From contig NZ_JAUAMB010000007.1 of the NCBI RefSeq assembly GCF_031010175.1, positions 62,001-126,000 of the forward strand: 64,000 bases of DNA, given 5' to 3'. Below, one piece after another: positions 8,536-17,289 of this stretch. Numbering within the stretch: the first letter of the stretch is position 1; each line of letters starts with the position of its first letter. A program made the translations under genes and the position numbers. This DNA is from Halomonas sp. SpR1 (GTDB lineage Bacteria > Pseudomonadota > Gammaproteobacteria > Pseudomonadales > Halomonadaceae). A model generated the notes under the pieces. That model was not told the DNA's origin, made no database searches, and saw only the letters and a list, made by a program, of their open reading frames with translations.

Positions 8536-9492
8536 TTGACCGATATCTTGCCCATGCAAGCTAGCCATTCGTCAGACACGCTGCGACAGCTGAGCAGAAT
8601 CGCTCGGCGCTGGACGCCCCTGGAGGAGCTTCAGGATACGGCGATTGCCGAAGTGCAACTGATACGCGCCGATTCCGCCACCAGCTACTGCTCTGCGGTA
8701 TATGAACCGTGCATCTGCTTTGTCATTCAAGGCAGCAAGACCGTGCAACTGGGTGACAAGGAGATCGTCTACAGTGGGCCGAGTTACATGGCAAGCGCCA
8801 TTCACCTACCGGTGTTGGGCAGGATTGACCACGCGACCCCTGAGCAGCCCTACCTGGCTGTCAAAGTCTCGGTGGAACCCCAAGAGGTGGCCGGGTTAAT
8901 ACTGGAGCTGGGCGATAAAGCGCCGCCAGCGGGCCACGAGGCCATCTGCTCCGAGATGGATTGTGGTCTTAGCTCGGCACCCATGGATGCACGTATGCAG
9001 GAAGCGCTTTACCGACTACTGAGCCTGCTGGATTCTCCGGAAGATATAAAGGTGCTTTCACCGCTGGCCCGGCGAGAGCTGATCTACCGTGCGCTGATGG
9101 GAGGTTTGGGGCCACGGATGCGCCGATTCGCTGCCACGGATTCCCAGGCAAACCGAATTGCGCGGGTTATCTATACCCTCAAGGAGAACTTTACTCAGCC
9201 TCTGCGGATCCGCGAGCTAGCGGCCGCTGCCAATATGAGCGAATCGACCCTGTACCATAGCTTCCGCGAGGTCACTCGCATGTCGCCGCTCCAGTTCCAG
9301 AAAAAGCTGCGCCTTCACGAAGCCCGGCGGCTGATGCTGGCCGAGGGGCTGGAAGCAGCCACCGCCAGCTACCGGGTGGGCTACGAAAGCCCCTCCCACT
9401 TCAGCCGCGAATATAGCCGCATGTTTGGCGCCCCACCTCGCGCTGACGTTAGCCAGTTGCGAGGGGCACGGGAGGCATCGCTGCCCGCCTGA
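8536..9492 (+). CDS. AraC-family regulator with N-terminal cupin domain
   Basis: This 318-residue protein has an AraC_N-type cupin domain over residues 30-180 ('CICFVIQGSKTVQLGDKEI', then 'YLAVKVSVEPQEV') and two helix-turn-helix units at the C-terminus ('RIRELAAAANMSESTLYHSFREVT' region and the 'GYESPSHFSREYSRMFG' signature). The domain order matches the YqhC-like group, whose members often sense reactive aldehydes or drugs. The start is TTG at 8536, with GGGAGGAG five bases upstream; the next ATG, at 8554, has no such site. It is divergent from the RND pump operon and is its likely regulator, an inference from arrangement and the repeats in the spacer. Confidence 0.85.
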   Translation: MTDILPMQASHSSDTLRQLSRIARRWTPLEELQDTAIAEVQLIRADSATSYCSAVYEPCICFVIQGSKTVQLGDKEIVYSGPSYMASAIHLPVLGRIDHATPEQPYLAVKVSVEPQEVAGLILELGDKAPPAGHEAICSEMDCGLSSAPMDARMQEALYRLLSLLDSPEDIKVLSPLARRELIYRALMGGLGPRMRRFAATDSQANRIARVIYTLKENFTQPLRIRELAAAANMSESTLYHSFREVTRMSPLQFQKKLRLHEARRLMLAEGLEAATASYRVGYESPSHFSREYSRMFGAPPRADVSQLRGAREASLPA

Positions 9493-9872
9493 GCTTTTTT
9501 CGTAAACTGCCTGCGTGGATTGGCATCTATTTATTTTCTACCAGCCAGATAACAACGTTCAAAACGTTATAACCCGTAAGCTAAAACTATATCAAACACC
9601 TAACCAGCCCAGCATTAAGTTAAATTAAATACAACAATACCCCCATAAAAATATTAAAAACCAAGAAAATCAGCATATACACACATTGTTAGCCAAGGCT
9701 ATATTAATTCTCCAAAGCAAACTTTATTTTTAAAAATCCATATTGCTTGTTTAATAAAACATGGTAGGATTCATCGCCATTAAATACCCTATCTTTACAC
9801 TCGGGTATAATTTATTACCATACCCGTGATCCAATAAGTGCGGTACTTTCCCTGCGAGCGAGTTCATACTCC
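9493..9872. other. AT-rich spacer upstream of mntP
   Basis: This 380-base gap is much richer in A and T than the neighbouring coding DNA, especially 9560-9780. I see no open frame with coding character in it. It contains a short direct repeat, AACGTT-CAA-AACGTT near 9553-9567, and close to mntP three mutually complementary hexamers described separately. The base composition suggests either an extended regulatory region or old foreign DNA. Confidence 0.6.
9784..9826 (+). promoter_or_regulatory. mntP leader: two competing hairpins
   Basis: ATACCC (9784-9789), GGGTAT (9803-9808) and ATACCC (9820-9825) lie in order 47 bases upstream of the mntP start. The middle hexamer can pair with either outer one, so two mutually exclusive stems are possible. 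The right-hand pairing extends to CGGGTAT/ATACCCG. It could be an RNA switch or a DNA operator. The yybP-ykoY manganese riboswitch that precedes mntP in other bacteria is not recognisable here. Confidence 0.35.
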
Positions 9873-10439
9873 ATGACGCCGATTGCCCTAATATTCCTGG
9901 CCGTTTCCATGTCGGCGGATGCTTTTGCCGCTTCTATCAGCAAAGGCGCAGAGCTGCAAAAACCCCGGTTCCATCATGCTATCGGTATAGGCCTGGTATT
10001 TGGCATTATTGAGGCAATTACTCCCGTTCTTGGCTGGATAGCGGGAAAGGCATCGCAGCAGTATGTGCAAGCTTGGGATCACTGGGTGGCCTTTATCCTG
10101 CTTTCCGCCATAGGCCTGCATATGATTTACACCGGGCTTAAAAAAGAAGACAAAATAGAGCATCGCAAACAAACACTCTGGTTACTGGTACTCACGGCAA
10201 TGGCCACCAGCCTAGATGCCATGGCCGTTGGTGCTAGCCTTGCCTTTATCGATGCCAGTATTATCGCCACCAGCCTAGCCATCGGCCTAGCTACTACGGT
10301 AATGGCCTCTATCGGCGCCCTGCTGGGCCATAAACTCGGTAAGTTTGTCGGCCATTGGGCGGAGCTTATGGGTGGTGTTGTGTTAATCGGGATTGGCTTA
10401 GCGGTTTTGGCGGAGCATACGGGTTTTTTTAATGCTTAA
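9873..10439 (+). CDS. mntP: Manganese efflux pump MntP
   Basis: The 188-residue protein has six predicted membrane segments in two related halves, each with the conserved acidic motif of the family: 'SMSADAFAASISKG' near residue 12 and 'ATSLDAMAVGASLAF' near residue 110. MntP exports Mn(II) across the inner membrane when manganese is high. The length is exactly typical. It is a single gene with a long AT-rich leader that holds competing hairpins, so post-transcriptional or MntR-type control is plausible. Family assignment is firm; regulation is inferred. Confidence 0.92.
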   Translation: MTPIALIFLAVSMSADAFAASISKGAELQKPRFHHAIGIGLVFGIIEAITPVLGWIAGKASQQYVQAWDHWVAFILLSAIGLHMIYTGLKKEDKIEHRKQTLWLLVLTAMATSLDAMAVGASLAFIDASIIATSLAIGLATTVMASIGALLGHKLGKFVGHWAELMGGVVLIGIGLAVLAEHTGFFNA

Positions 10440-10584
10440 CCCTCATTTGTATTCATGGCCTCTTTTAAGCCTAGAATTCCTTCTTATTCATACCTTGCGT
10501 AAACGCAGACTGTGCTTGCTCAAGCATTCCGTCGGGAAGCCGCTCAGCAACTGACGTTGTTGCCTACAAACTCTCGGATTTTGA

Positions 10585-10987
10585 ACTATTCCTTATAGAG
10601 CCTACCAAGTTGAGCCCAATATATTGAATCAGTGCTTCTCCAGCCTCGTTGATATAGCCCATCCCCAAAATGAGCTGCCTAAACCAAAACCAATCTCAGC
10701 ACGTCTGGAGCCCTTGTCATAGCTGAACAGCATGCACTTCCCGGCCAGTTCACCTGTCGATTTCAGGCATACCCCCAGTACCAGTGATTCCTGACGCCGC
10801 ATGGAGTCATTGCTGCTATTCACGAAATCCATAGCGTCCTGCATACCCGCCCAAGGTGCTGTGTTCCAATATTGTATTACCTCTGGTCGGAAAATATATC
10901 TAGCAAGCTGTTTGAATCACTTGGCACTAATGAGCGCAACTCCAAACGTTCGGTTTCAATAGCCGGATAAAACAACTGTTCAGGCAT
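10585..10987 (-). pseudogene. GNAT acetyltransferase (RimJ/RimL-like), frameshifted
   Basis: Starting at the ATG at 10987, the frame encodes 'MPEQLFYPAIETERLELRSL' and then about 16 more residues, before a one-base loss near 10880-10884 throws it onto a stop. The neighbouring frame resumes at once with 'VIQYWNTAPWAGMQDAMDF' and runs through the GNAT core 'RRAEIGFGLGSSFWG'. A second slip near 10660 separates this from 'GYINEAGEALIQYI', the expected next motif, which then degrades. The pieces in order match a RimJ/RimL-type N-acetyltransferase, with two frameshifts and a decayed C-terminus. The gene is almost certainly dead. Confidence 0.75.
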
Positions 10988-11176
10988 TGCCACACTCTTC
11001 TAGGCTTAGCGAAAGTACTGCTAAAAATCCACTCAACATAATCAGCAAGGACTCGACTGAATAGGCGTCCAGCCGAACAACTTTGACGACAGCCCTTGAA
11101 GTCCTGAACATGGGGGCCAAACTAACAACGTTCTATTGGACTTTCTTGCGTCGTAACCCGGAAAGAGGATTAAAGC

Positions 11177-12397
11177 GTGGGTGAATTCAACATCGCCCTG
11201 GCGCTCGTTGGCGCCACGGTTCTGGTTATTGGGATGGTTTCCCGGCTGTTGAATCGAAGCATTCTGTCGCTGCCCTTGTTGGCATTCCTGCTCGGGGTAT
11301 TGGCAGGCCCCGTATTGGGTTGGCTAAACCCCGCCAACTGGGGCCATGAGATGAAAATCCTGGAGGAGGTGGCACGAGTGAGTCTGGGAATCAGCCTCAT
11401 GGGTATCGCCCTGCGTCTGCCACCACGGTTCGTGTTCGACCATGGCCGAACCCTGACTGTGGTTCTAGGGCTCGGGATGCCCCTGATGTGGCTGATAAGC
11501 AGCGGGCTGGCACTGGGGTTCCTAGATGTGGCACTAATGACCGCGCTCATGCTGGGAGCCTCAGTTTGTGCCACTGACCCGGTAGTCTCCAGTTCAATAG
11601 TGACGGGTGGAGTGGCCACCGATAATCTGCCTAGCCGCTTCCGCCATACCCTGTCGGCTGAGGCCGCCCTTAACGACGGTCTGGCTTTTCCGCTCGTCAT
11701 GTTACCGATTCTACTGATCAAAAGTTCAGATACAGCGTTACAGGAATGGTTTGTCCACGTTCTAGGCTGGCAAGTGCTGGGGGCGGTTGCGGCCGGCGCC
11801 CTGCTGGGCTACCTAGCCGGTGCTGCCCTGCGAGCGGCGGAGGCCCGCAACCTGATCGACCAGCCCTCTTTCCTGGTGACTACCCTGGCCCTGACCTTGC
11901 TGGCCTTAGGTGCCGCCAAACTTCTGGGTACAGACAGCATCCTGGCGGTGTTTGCCACCGGCATTGCCTTCGATCAGCAGGTTGACGGCAAAGACCGCAG
12001 TGAGGAGAGCGAAATTCAGGAAGCGGTAAACCTGCTCCTCACCCTACCGGTCTTCATGCTGGTTGGACTGATGATCCCCTGGTCGGGCTGGCTGAACCTT
12101 GGCTGGGCCGGGGTAGGGCTGGCTGTGACAGTGTTGGCGCTACGCCGCCTACCGGTGATATTGCTGTTACGCCCCGCCATCCGGCTTTGGCGGGATCTAC
12201 CGGTAGCACTCTTGGCTGGCTGGTTCGGGCCCATCGGCGTGGCGGCGGTTTTCTACTCCATGCTGGTCTACCACAAGACCGGTAATGAAACGGTTTGGAT
12301 CGGTGCCAGTTTGCTGGTGGCCGCCTCGCTGGTGGTGCATGGCATGACTGCCGCACCGATTGCGAAGTACTACGGCCGCCGTTATGGGCAGCATTAG
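11177..12397 (+). CDS. Cation:proton antiporter, CPA1/NhaP type
   Basis: This 406-residue membrane protein has about 12 hydrophobic segments. It carries the CPA1 core 'GASVCATDPVVSSSIV' around residue 128, the counterpart of the ion-binding ND/TDP motif, followed by 'LSAEAALNDGLAFPLVMLP'. These proteins exchange Na+ or K+ for protons across the inner membrane and support pH and salt tolerance, which suits a halophile. The start is GTG with AAAGAGGA upstream. No C-terminal regulatory domain is present. It is monocistronic. The exact cation cannot be read from the sequence. Confidence 0.85.
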   Translation: MGEFNIALALVGATVLVIGMVSRLLNRSILSLPLLAFLLGVLAGPVLGWLNPANWGHEMKILEEVARVSLGISLMGIALRLPPRFVFDHGRTLTVVLGLGMPLMWLISSGLALGFLDVALMTALMLGASVCATDPVVSSSIVTGGVATDNLPSRFRHTLSAEAALNDGLAFPLVMLPILLIKSSDTALQEWFVHVLGWQVLGAVAAGALLGYLAGAALRAAEARNLIDQPSFLVTTLALTLLALGAAKLLGTDSILAVFATGIAFDQQVDGKDRSEESEIQEAVNLLLTLPVFMLVGLMIPWSGWLNLGWAGVGLAVTVLALRRLPVILLLRPAIRLWRDLPVALLAGWFGPIGVAAVFYSMLVYHKTGNETVWIGASLLVAASLVVHGMTAAPIAKYYGRRYGQH

Positions 12398-12400
12398 AGA

Positions 12401-12436
12401 GCAAAGCCGCAGCGAGACAAAAACGCTGCGCTTTGC
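12401..12436. terminator. Stem-loop behind the antiporter gene
   Basis: GCAAAGC-C-GCAGCG (12401-12414) pairs with CGCTGC-GCTTTGC (12424-12436), one bulge, three bases beyond the stop codon. There is no strong T-run on the plus strand, so it may be a weak terminator or an RNA-stabilising stem between the convergent antiporter and SDR genes. Confidence 0.45.
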
Positions 12437-12504
12437 GATAAATTTGCCCTCCAGCAGCGAAGTGTTATGGCTCAGCACTCTCTTTTCGTAGGCATGCGCC
12501 ATTC

Positions 12505-13269
12505 TCAAACACGATTTATTGAAACCCCTCCGTCTACCAACAGCGCAGAACCGGTAGTAAAACTGGAGGCATCTGAAGCCAGATAAAGTGCGGACTGAGC
12601 AATTTCTTCAGGTTTTGCCGTTCGCTTCATTGCATGCAGGTTGGCTACGAATGCTAATGCTTCGGGGGTGTTGGCAAACTCTCTCGCGGCAGCGGTATCC
12701 GTTCCCCCCGGCAATAATGCATTTACCCGAATGTTATGAGGGCCATATTCACAAGCGAGCACTTGCGTCAGCCCGATTAACCCTGCTTTGCTGGCCGCAT
12801 AAGCCGCCATGCCTGGCATTCCTGCGCTATAGCCAACAAATGTCGAAGTAAAAATTAACGAGCCACCGCCAGCCGACCCCATGGCAGGCAATTGATACTT
12901 AGCTGCCAGAAAAGCGCTCGTTAAATTGGTTGTGATTACCTGATCCCATTCGGCCAATGACATCTCGGGCACCGGCCCCATCGCGCCTAAAATGCCTGCG
13001 TTGTTAAACGCCACGTCCAACTGACCAAACCGCGCTAGAGTCTCGTCAACGAGTTTTCTGGCAAAATGCTCATCACCTACATCGCCAGCAACCGCTAACG
13101 CTTGGCCGCCCTCTTCTTGTATAGCGTCGACCAATACCCCCAGCTCTGACTCTCTTCTGGCCGCTACCACTACAGTAGCCCCTTCCTTAGCGAAAAGCCG
13201 GGCGGTTGCTCTGCCAATACCTGCGCTGGCACCAGTAACAATGGCGACCTTATTTTCGAGTGCACCCAT
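12505..13269 (-). CDS. SDR-family NAD(P)-dependent oxidoreductase
   Basis: The 254-residue protein is a classical short-chain dehydrogenase/reductase. It has the nucleotide-binding motif 'VTGASAGIG' at about residues 11-19, 'NNAG' near residue 87, the catalytic 'YAASK' near residue 152, and a C-terminal 'ASSFTTGSALLVDGG' typical of FabG-like and glucose-dehydrogenase-like members. It is probably a soluble tetramer reducing or oxidising a carbonyl or alcohol; the substrate is not predictable. I chose the ATG at 13269, seven bases after GGAGGT, over the upstream start at 13287. It is convergent with the antiporter gene and monocistronic. Confidence 0.88.
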   Translation of the reverse strand: MGALENKVAIVTGASAGIGRATARLFAKEGATVVVAARRESELGVLVDAIQEEGGQALAVAGDVGDEHFARKLVDETLARFGQLDVAFNNAGILGAMGPVPEMSLAEWDQVITTNLTSAFLAAKYQLPAMGSAGGGSLIFTSTFVGYSAGMPGMAAYAASKAGLIGLTQVLACEYGPHNIRVNALLPGGTDTAAAREFANTPEALAFVANLHAMKRTAKPEEIAQSALYLASDASSFTTGSALLVDGGVSINRV

Positions 13270-13362
13270 TTTTGTGACCTCCATCACTGTTCAGAGATAG
13301 GGAGAACTCCCCATCAACAGCGAAGATCATAAGAAGTCGTTTACCTAGCGCCGACCCGAAAC

Positions 13363-13518
13363 TTGCTAGATTTCGTTGAGACGCTAGTGCTCAGCACACT
13401 GGTCGTTGTGGGTGCGGTTTAGGGTGCCATTGAGTTCGTGGGCATCGGCATAGCCACCGTAAAAGAAATTCGTGTTGCTAAACACGAGAAGCAGGAGCTT
13501 GTTCGAAGTAGCGGTTAA
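13363..13518 (+). pseudogene. Possible small membrane-protein remnant with in-frame stop
   Basis: In the gap between the SDR and DUF899 genes, one plus-strand frame reads 'LLDFVETLVLSTLVVVGAV', a TAG at 13420-13422, then 'GAIEFVGIGIATVKEIRVAK' and a short charged tail to TAA at 13516. A hydrophobic helix followed by an amphipathic charged helix looks like a small inner-membrane protein interrupted by a nonsense codon. I do not recognise the family with certainty, and the fragment could be chance. The rest of 13270-13605 holds nothing I can name. Confidence 0.25.
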
Positions 13519-13605
13519 GACGAGTCGTAACAGTGCAAGCTGGAAGAAGTCCGGGCGCGGAAAAGATTACCGCGGCTGTAGCTATCCCGGCGAGCTTCTG
13601 GATGC

Positions 13606-14289
13606 TTAAATGTCATACTCGTCATGGCGGCGGTTCCATACATAGGGCTTCGTCTGAGGCCAGCCTTCTGGAGAGTCTTCCCACGTTTCCTGGCGACCAT
13701 AAGGCGTTAAATCCAGGTACGTCCAGAAGCTACCTAAATATTCGACTCCACGCGCCCCGGTAAAATAAGTGCGATATATGTCGTCCCCGTCGCGGAGAAA
13801 TACACTGGCGCCGTGCCTTTCCCCCTCCTCGGTCGTCACCCCAAAATCATAATTAAAGTCGCTTTCAAAAGAGGAGTACCAGGGAGTCGTCCAACCCATA
13901 CGCGTTTTGTACTGCTGAATTTTCTCTAAGGGAGCGCGTGACACCATCACCAGCGAGGTATCACGCGCATGCAGATGGGCTGGGTGAGTCATGGCGTCAG
14001 CAACCCACGAACACCCGTCGCACCCCGCTTTCCATTCAGGCGCGTACATAAAGTGATAAACAATGAGTTGACGACGCCCAGCGAACAACTCGAGGAAGGA
14101 TATGGGGCCTTCGTCGCCATGGAATTCGTAGTTTTTGTCTACTTTCACCATGGGTAGCTTTCTACGCTCAGCGCTCAAGGCATCGCGTGCTCGGGTCAAC
14201 GCTTTCTCTTTTATAAGAAGCTGATCCAGCGCTAATTCCCACTCTTCTGAAGATACGATACTTGGTAGCGGCTGTTTAGTGGTTGCCAT
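13606..14289 (-). CDS. DUF899 family thioredoxin-like protein
   Basis: The 227-residue protein matches the DUF899 family: an N-terminal 'EWELALDQLLIKEKALTRARD' helix, the core 'YEFHGDEG-ISFLELFAGRRQLIVYHFMY', and 'AGCDGCSWVADAMTHPAHL', where the CDGC pair sits at the position of a thioredoxin redox motif, then 'YSSFESDFNYDFGV'. Members are soluble thioredoxin-fold proteins with no established substrate. The protein ends 'YVWNRRHDEYDI', as most family members do. It is upstream of a decayed GST gene, so it may once have belonged to a detoxification pair. Function is unknown. Confidence 0.82.
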   Translation of the reverse strand: MATTKQPLPSIVSSEEWELALDQLLIKEKALTRARDALSAERRKLPMVKVDKNYEFHGDEGPISFLELFAGRRQLIVYHFMYAPEWKAGCDGCSWVADAMTHPAHLHARDTSLVMVSRAPLEKIQQYKTRMGWTTPWYSSFESDFNYDFGVTTEEGERHGASVFLRDGDDIYRTYFTGARGVEYLGSFWTYLDLTPYGRQETWEDSPEGWPQTKPYVWNRRHDEYDI

Positions 14290-14310
14290 TACCCCACTCT
14301 CCTGTGTATT

Positions 14311-14727
14311 TCATGGGTGACTTCGCGTCGCACCAGCACTAAAGGTCTTAGCCAAGACGGTAAAGGCTACTGACACGGCCAAGCGGCGATTGTAAGCACC
14401 AAGGAATTTATGCCACGGTGGCCGGTCGCGGCAGCGCGTTAAGCCGGAAATCACATTCGGGAACATATCTAGAAGGTTTGTATGCGGTACCTGACTTAAT
14501 GCAGCAACCACGAGAATGTCTGCATGGGTGAACTGGTCGCCAAGTAAATAACAATGGCGCCTGATTCGAAAATAATAACGCCGTGATAAGTGACTGCTTT
14601 CAGCAATATTCATTCTGATCGTCAGACCCTTCTCGCTGCCAGATACCAAGACACGCCTCAATAGATTTTCGCAGACAACAGGTGAGCGCTTTGGCCTCCC
14701 CCTGCTTCTCGTCCCATCAATCCTCAA
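14311..14727 (-). pseudogene. Glutathione S-transferase remnant, C-terminal domain
   Basis: From about position 14550 the frame encodes 'YLLGDQFTHADILVVAALSQ', then 'DMFPNVISGLTRCRDRPPWHK' minus its last residue, and 'AYNRRLA', which is the order of motifs in the helical C-terminal domain of bacterial glutathione S-transferases. Upstream of 14550 the same frame lacks any GST-like sequence and there is no thioredoxin-fold glutathione-binding domain, so the gene has lost its N-terminal half or is frameshifted. The open frame extends to 14727 by chance. The remnant lies 21 bases behind the DUF899 gene. Confidence 0.65.
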
Positions 14728-14971
14728 TATTTCCGAGGTAACCTTGCTTAGCGTAGCCCAATAAAGCTGCGTGTTCCTTTGCTAGTTGGCCTTTTGCTCA
14801 CTCAACCGCGACATCTTTTGAAGCAATATCACCCATTGCTGCCGTTAGCCCCACACAACAGCAGGCTCTTAACGACCATCTTTTTCAGAACAATCGCTAG
14901 GTAGGGTTCAGCCAACCTCGTAACGCCAATGAAACGCGGAACGCGTTGTAGTCATTTACAGGTACAGGGGA

Positions 14972-15376
14972 TTATTCAGCATGATCGTAACCACCTTCAG
15001 CAAACACTAGCAGGCAGAACCCATTGCCAAATGGATCGCTCATTGTCACAAGCATCCCCCAATCAAAAGATTTGATTCCTCCTTCCTGGACAGCACCCAC
15101 CGAAACTGCCTGTTCGACTGCTGCGTCAATATCTTCAACAATGAAATCCAGATGCACTGGCGTCCAGTGCCGCCTGTAATCACGTTGGAGAGAGGTGCCT
15201 GGGGCCGCAACGCTCGCATCAGGCTGCTCAATCAGGTAAATGGAGGCAGGCCCGCCCCCCATTTCTGCAACCGTACCGCCAAATAGCCGCCGAATGAGCT
15301 GCAAACCGAGCCCGTTCTCGTAGAAGGTAATTGCTTTCCCAAGATCCTCTACATCAATGTTTACGATGAATTTCAT
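14972..15376 (-). CDS. VOC-family protein (glyoxalase/bleomycin-resistance fold)
   Basis: The 134-residue protein has the paired beta-alpha-beta-beta-beta modules of the vicinal oxygen chelate superfamily: 'FIVNIDVEDLGKAITFYENGL' at the start, 'VHLDFIVEDIDAAVEQA' in the middle and 'SDPFGNGFCLLVF' at the end. Family members bind a metal or a hydrophobic ligand and include dioxygenases, glyoxalases and antibiotic-binding proteins. Specificity cannot be predicted. The next gene on the minus strand, ending at 15386, reads in the same direction nine bases upstream of this one, so the two may be co-transcribed. Confidence 0.85.
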   Translation of the reverse strand: MKFIVNIDVEDLGKAITFYENGLGLQLIRRLFGGTVAEMGGGPASIYLIEQPDASVAAPGTSLQRDYRRHWTPVHLDFIVEDIDAAVEQAVSVGAVQEGGIKSFDWGMLVTMSDPFGNGFCLLVFAEGGYDHAE

Positions 15377-15385
15377 TTTCCCCCC

Positions 15386-15787
15386 TCAACTATCTGTACG
15401 ATGCTTGAGCTCACCAATGCCCGTCAGGGCGTCTGGTGCATTGCCTTGTTGGGTAATTTGTAGCAATGACTCGATCTCTATGGGCTGCCCAAGAAATTCA
15501 AATATTTGAGAACCAGAAGCTGCCCGGTGCAATGCAATGCCCGACAGCTGGTTGGTTGCCAAAGCTAGCGCTTGATAGGAATCCACTCCACATGCATTTT
15601 TAATAAACACTTGATTGTCGTCGACGAGTACGCGAACAGGGCATCGCCAGTCTTTCCCAGCGACAGTGTCAACGTCCTGAACGGGGTGGCCAATTTCAAG
15701 ACGTATTTGTTGTCGAGTGCCATCAAAGACTGCCTCAAATGCACGCGACGCAATTGTTGATGTGTATGTATTTGAAATAGGATTCAT
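15386..15787 (-). CDS. Small hypothetical protein (DUF6968-like)
   Basis: This is a 133-residue soluble protein without signal or membrane segment. The segments 'EIGHPVQDVD', 'DWRCPVRVLVDD' and 'GVDSYQALALATNQL' are arranged as in the small DUF6968-type proteins, a family with no known role. I chose the ATG at 15787 because AAGGAAG lies seven bases upstream; an earlier start at 15871 would add a low-complexity Ser-rich leader. It probably forms a two-gene unit with the VOC gene behind it. The family label is tentative. Confidence 0.6.
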   Translation of the reverse strand: MNPISNTYTSTIASRAFEAVFDGTRQQIRLEIGHPVQDVDTVAGKDWRCPVRVLVDDNQVFIKNACGVDSYQALALATNQLSGIALHRAASGSQIFEFLGQPIEIESLLQITQQGNAPDALTGIGELKHRTDS

Positions 15788-15991
15788 GCTATCGCTTCCT
15801 TTATTCAGCGCTGCAACCAGGCATGTGCCACGCTCAGCGCTTGGTGAAACAGATGATGAGTGGCTGCTCAATACGCCTCTAGCGCCTGAAGGCTAGAGGA
15901 TTCGCAGTATTCTGGTAGCTTATACCCCTTCGGACGGTTCCTGCGCTTAATGAACATGAGTTGGAATAGCATCACAGCAGAGGATTTAGAC

Positions 15992-16813
15992 ATGCAGAAA
16001 ATCGAGCTAGGTGGAGTAAGTGTACCCCGTATAGGCCAGGGCACCTGGCATATGGGCGAGAATGCCGGGCAGCGGCAGGCTGAGGTCAGGGCGCTGCGTG
16101 AAGGTTTAGATCTGGGCATGACACTGATCGATACCGCAGAGATGTATGCCGAGGGCGGCGCGGAAGAGGTCGTTGGCCAAGCAATCCGCGGTCGGCGCGA
16201 TGAGGTTTATCTGGTCAGCAAAGTCTACCCGCACAACGCCAGCACCAAGGGTGTTCAAGCCGCCTGCGAGCGCAGCCTACGCCGATTGGGCACCGACACT
16301 ATCGATCTGTACCTGCTGCACTGGCGCGGCCAGTATCCGTTGAGCGAAACAGTGGAAGCTTTTGAGCGGCTGTGCGAGCAGGGTAAGATCCTGCGCTGGG
16401 GCGTATCGAACTTCGATACTGACGACTTGGCAGAGCTCGACGCGCCCGCTTGCGCCACCAATCAGGTGCTCTACAACCCCGAAGCACGCGGTATTGAATA
16501 CGACCTGCTGCCCAGGCAAGCACAACACAACATGCCGCTCATGGCCTACTGCCCGATCGGGCAAGGCGGCGCGCTACTGCATGATGCCATCCTGCAACGC
16601 ATCGCCGACAAACACAGCGCCACCACCGCGCAAATCGCCCTCGCCTGGGCACTGCGCCACCCCGGTGTGATTGCCATTCCTAAAGCCGTAAATCTGGATC
16701 ACCTCAAACAGAACGCCAAGGCAGATACCGTCAGACTCGACGACGATGATCTGGCACAAATCGACGCCGCCTATCCCCCAGCAACGCGCAAGCACTCTTT
16801 GAAGATGGTGTGA
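15992..16813 (+). CDS. Aldo/keto reductase, cytosolic
   Basis: The 273-residue protein is an aldo/keto reductase TIM barrel: 'IGQGTWHMGE' at the first strand, catalytic Asp and Tyr in 'DTAEMYAEG', Lys in '[11 protein letters not shown]', and the active-site His in 'YLLHWRGQYPL'; it ends with the cofactor-binding 'AIPKAVNLDHLKQN'. It should reduce carbonyls with NAD(P)H. The ATG at 15992 was chosen for AGAGGA seven bases upstream. It is the first gene of a four-gene operon with a small membrane protein, a Tat-signal aldo/keto reductase and a DUF6064-like membrane protein. A collapsed second copy of this operon lies at 32.0-32.3 kb. Confidence 0.9.
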   Translation: MQKIELGGVSVPRIGQGTWHMGENAGQRQAEVRALREGLDLGMTLIDTAEMYAEGGAEEVVGQAIRGRRDEVYLVSKVYPHNASTKGVQAACERSLRRLGTDTIDLYLLHWRGQYPLSETVEAFERLCEQGKILRWGVSNFDTDDLAELDAPACATNQVLYNPEARGIEYDLLPRQAQHNMPLMAYCPIGQGGALLHDAILQRIADKHSATTAQIALAWALRHPGVIAIPKAVNLDHLKQNAKADTVRLDDDDLAQIDAAYPPATRKHSLKMV

Positions 16814-16875
16814 GGACGAGCCATCAGCGGCGTAAAACATCTCAGGCCCCAACGGCCCCGGACAGGAGCGCTGTC

Positions 16876-17289
16876 ATGACACTGCCCGCCCCACCACCCA
16901 ATGCCTGGATCCGCTTTCTCGCCCACCTGCTGTTTATCCTCGCGGCGTGGACGCTGTTCATCAAATACCTGTTCCCCGTTGGCTATGCGCTGGCATACGG
17001 GGAGCACTGGGCGCGGTATATCTATTGGGATCTATGGCCACTGGCGCACGTCTGGCTAGGCTGGGCGCTGCTCAAACAGCCTCGCTATACGCGTGCATTA
17101 GCGGTGGGCATGTCCGTGATTGAAATCCTCATCATCTGCACCCTGTTCGTGCGTTTTCTCGGCGACCCTGAGTGGTCGATCTGGCGCACCAACTGGTTTA
17201 TTAATAAGGTATTTGTGCTGACATGCTTTGTTCTGGTGTTGGCTGCCACGGTGCCGATTCAAAAAAACCGGAAGGAGCGATCGCTATGA
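16876..17289 (+). CDS. Small inner-membrane protein in the aldo/keto reductase operon
   Basis: This 137-residue protein has four predicted membrane helices (for example around residues 12-35, 45-65 and 70-100) and a short basic C-terminus. I do not recognise the family. The ATG at 16876 lies seven bases after AGGAG. Its stop codon overlaps the start of the Tat-signal reductase gene in an ATGA quartet, so the two are translationally coupled. The coupling suggests it might anchor or serve the exported reductase, but this is inferred from arrangement alone. Confidence 0.75.
   Translation: MTLPAPPPNAWIRFLAHLLFILAAWTLFIKYLFPVGYALAYGEHWARYIYWDLWPLAHVWLGWALLKQPRYTRALAVGMSVIEILIICTLFVRFLGDPEWSIWRTNWFINKVFVLTCFVLVLAATVPIQKNRKERSL

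Noticed and set aside
9700-9872. yybP-ykoY manganese riboswitch ahead of mntP
   Set aside because: The conserved GGGGAGUAG-type segments and cross-over loops are not present; only the three complementary hexamers are.
15950-15991. Earlier start for the first aldo/keto reductase (MNMSWNSITAEDLD extension)
   Set aside because: No ribosome-binding site precedes 15950, whereas AGAGGA lies seven bases ahead of the ATG at 15992, which also gives the normal family N-terminus.
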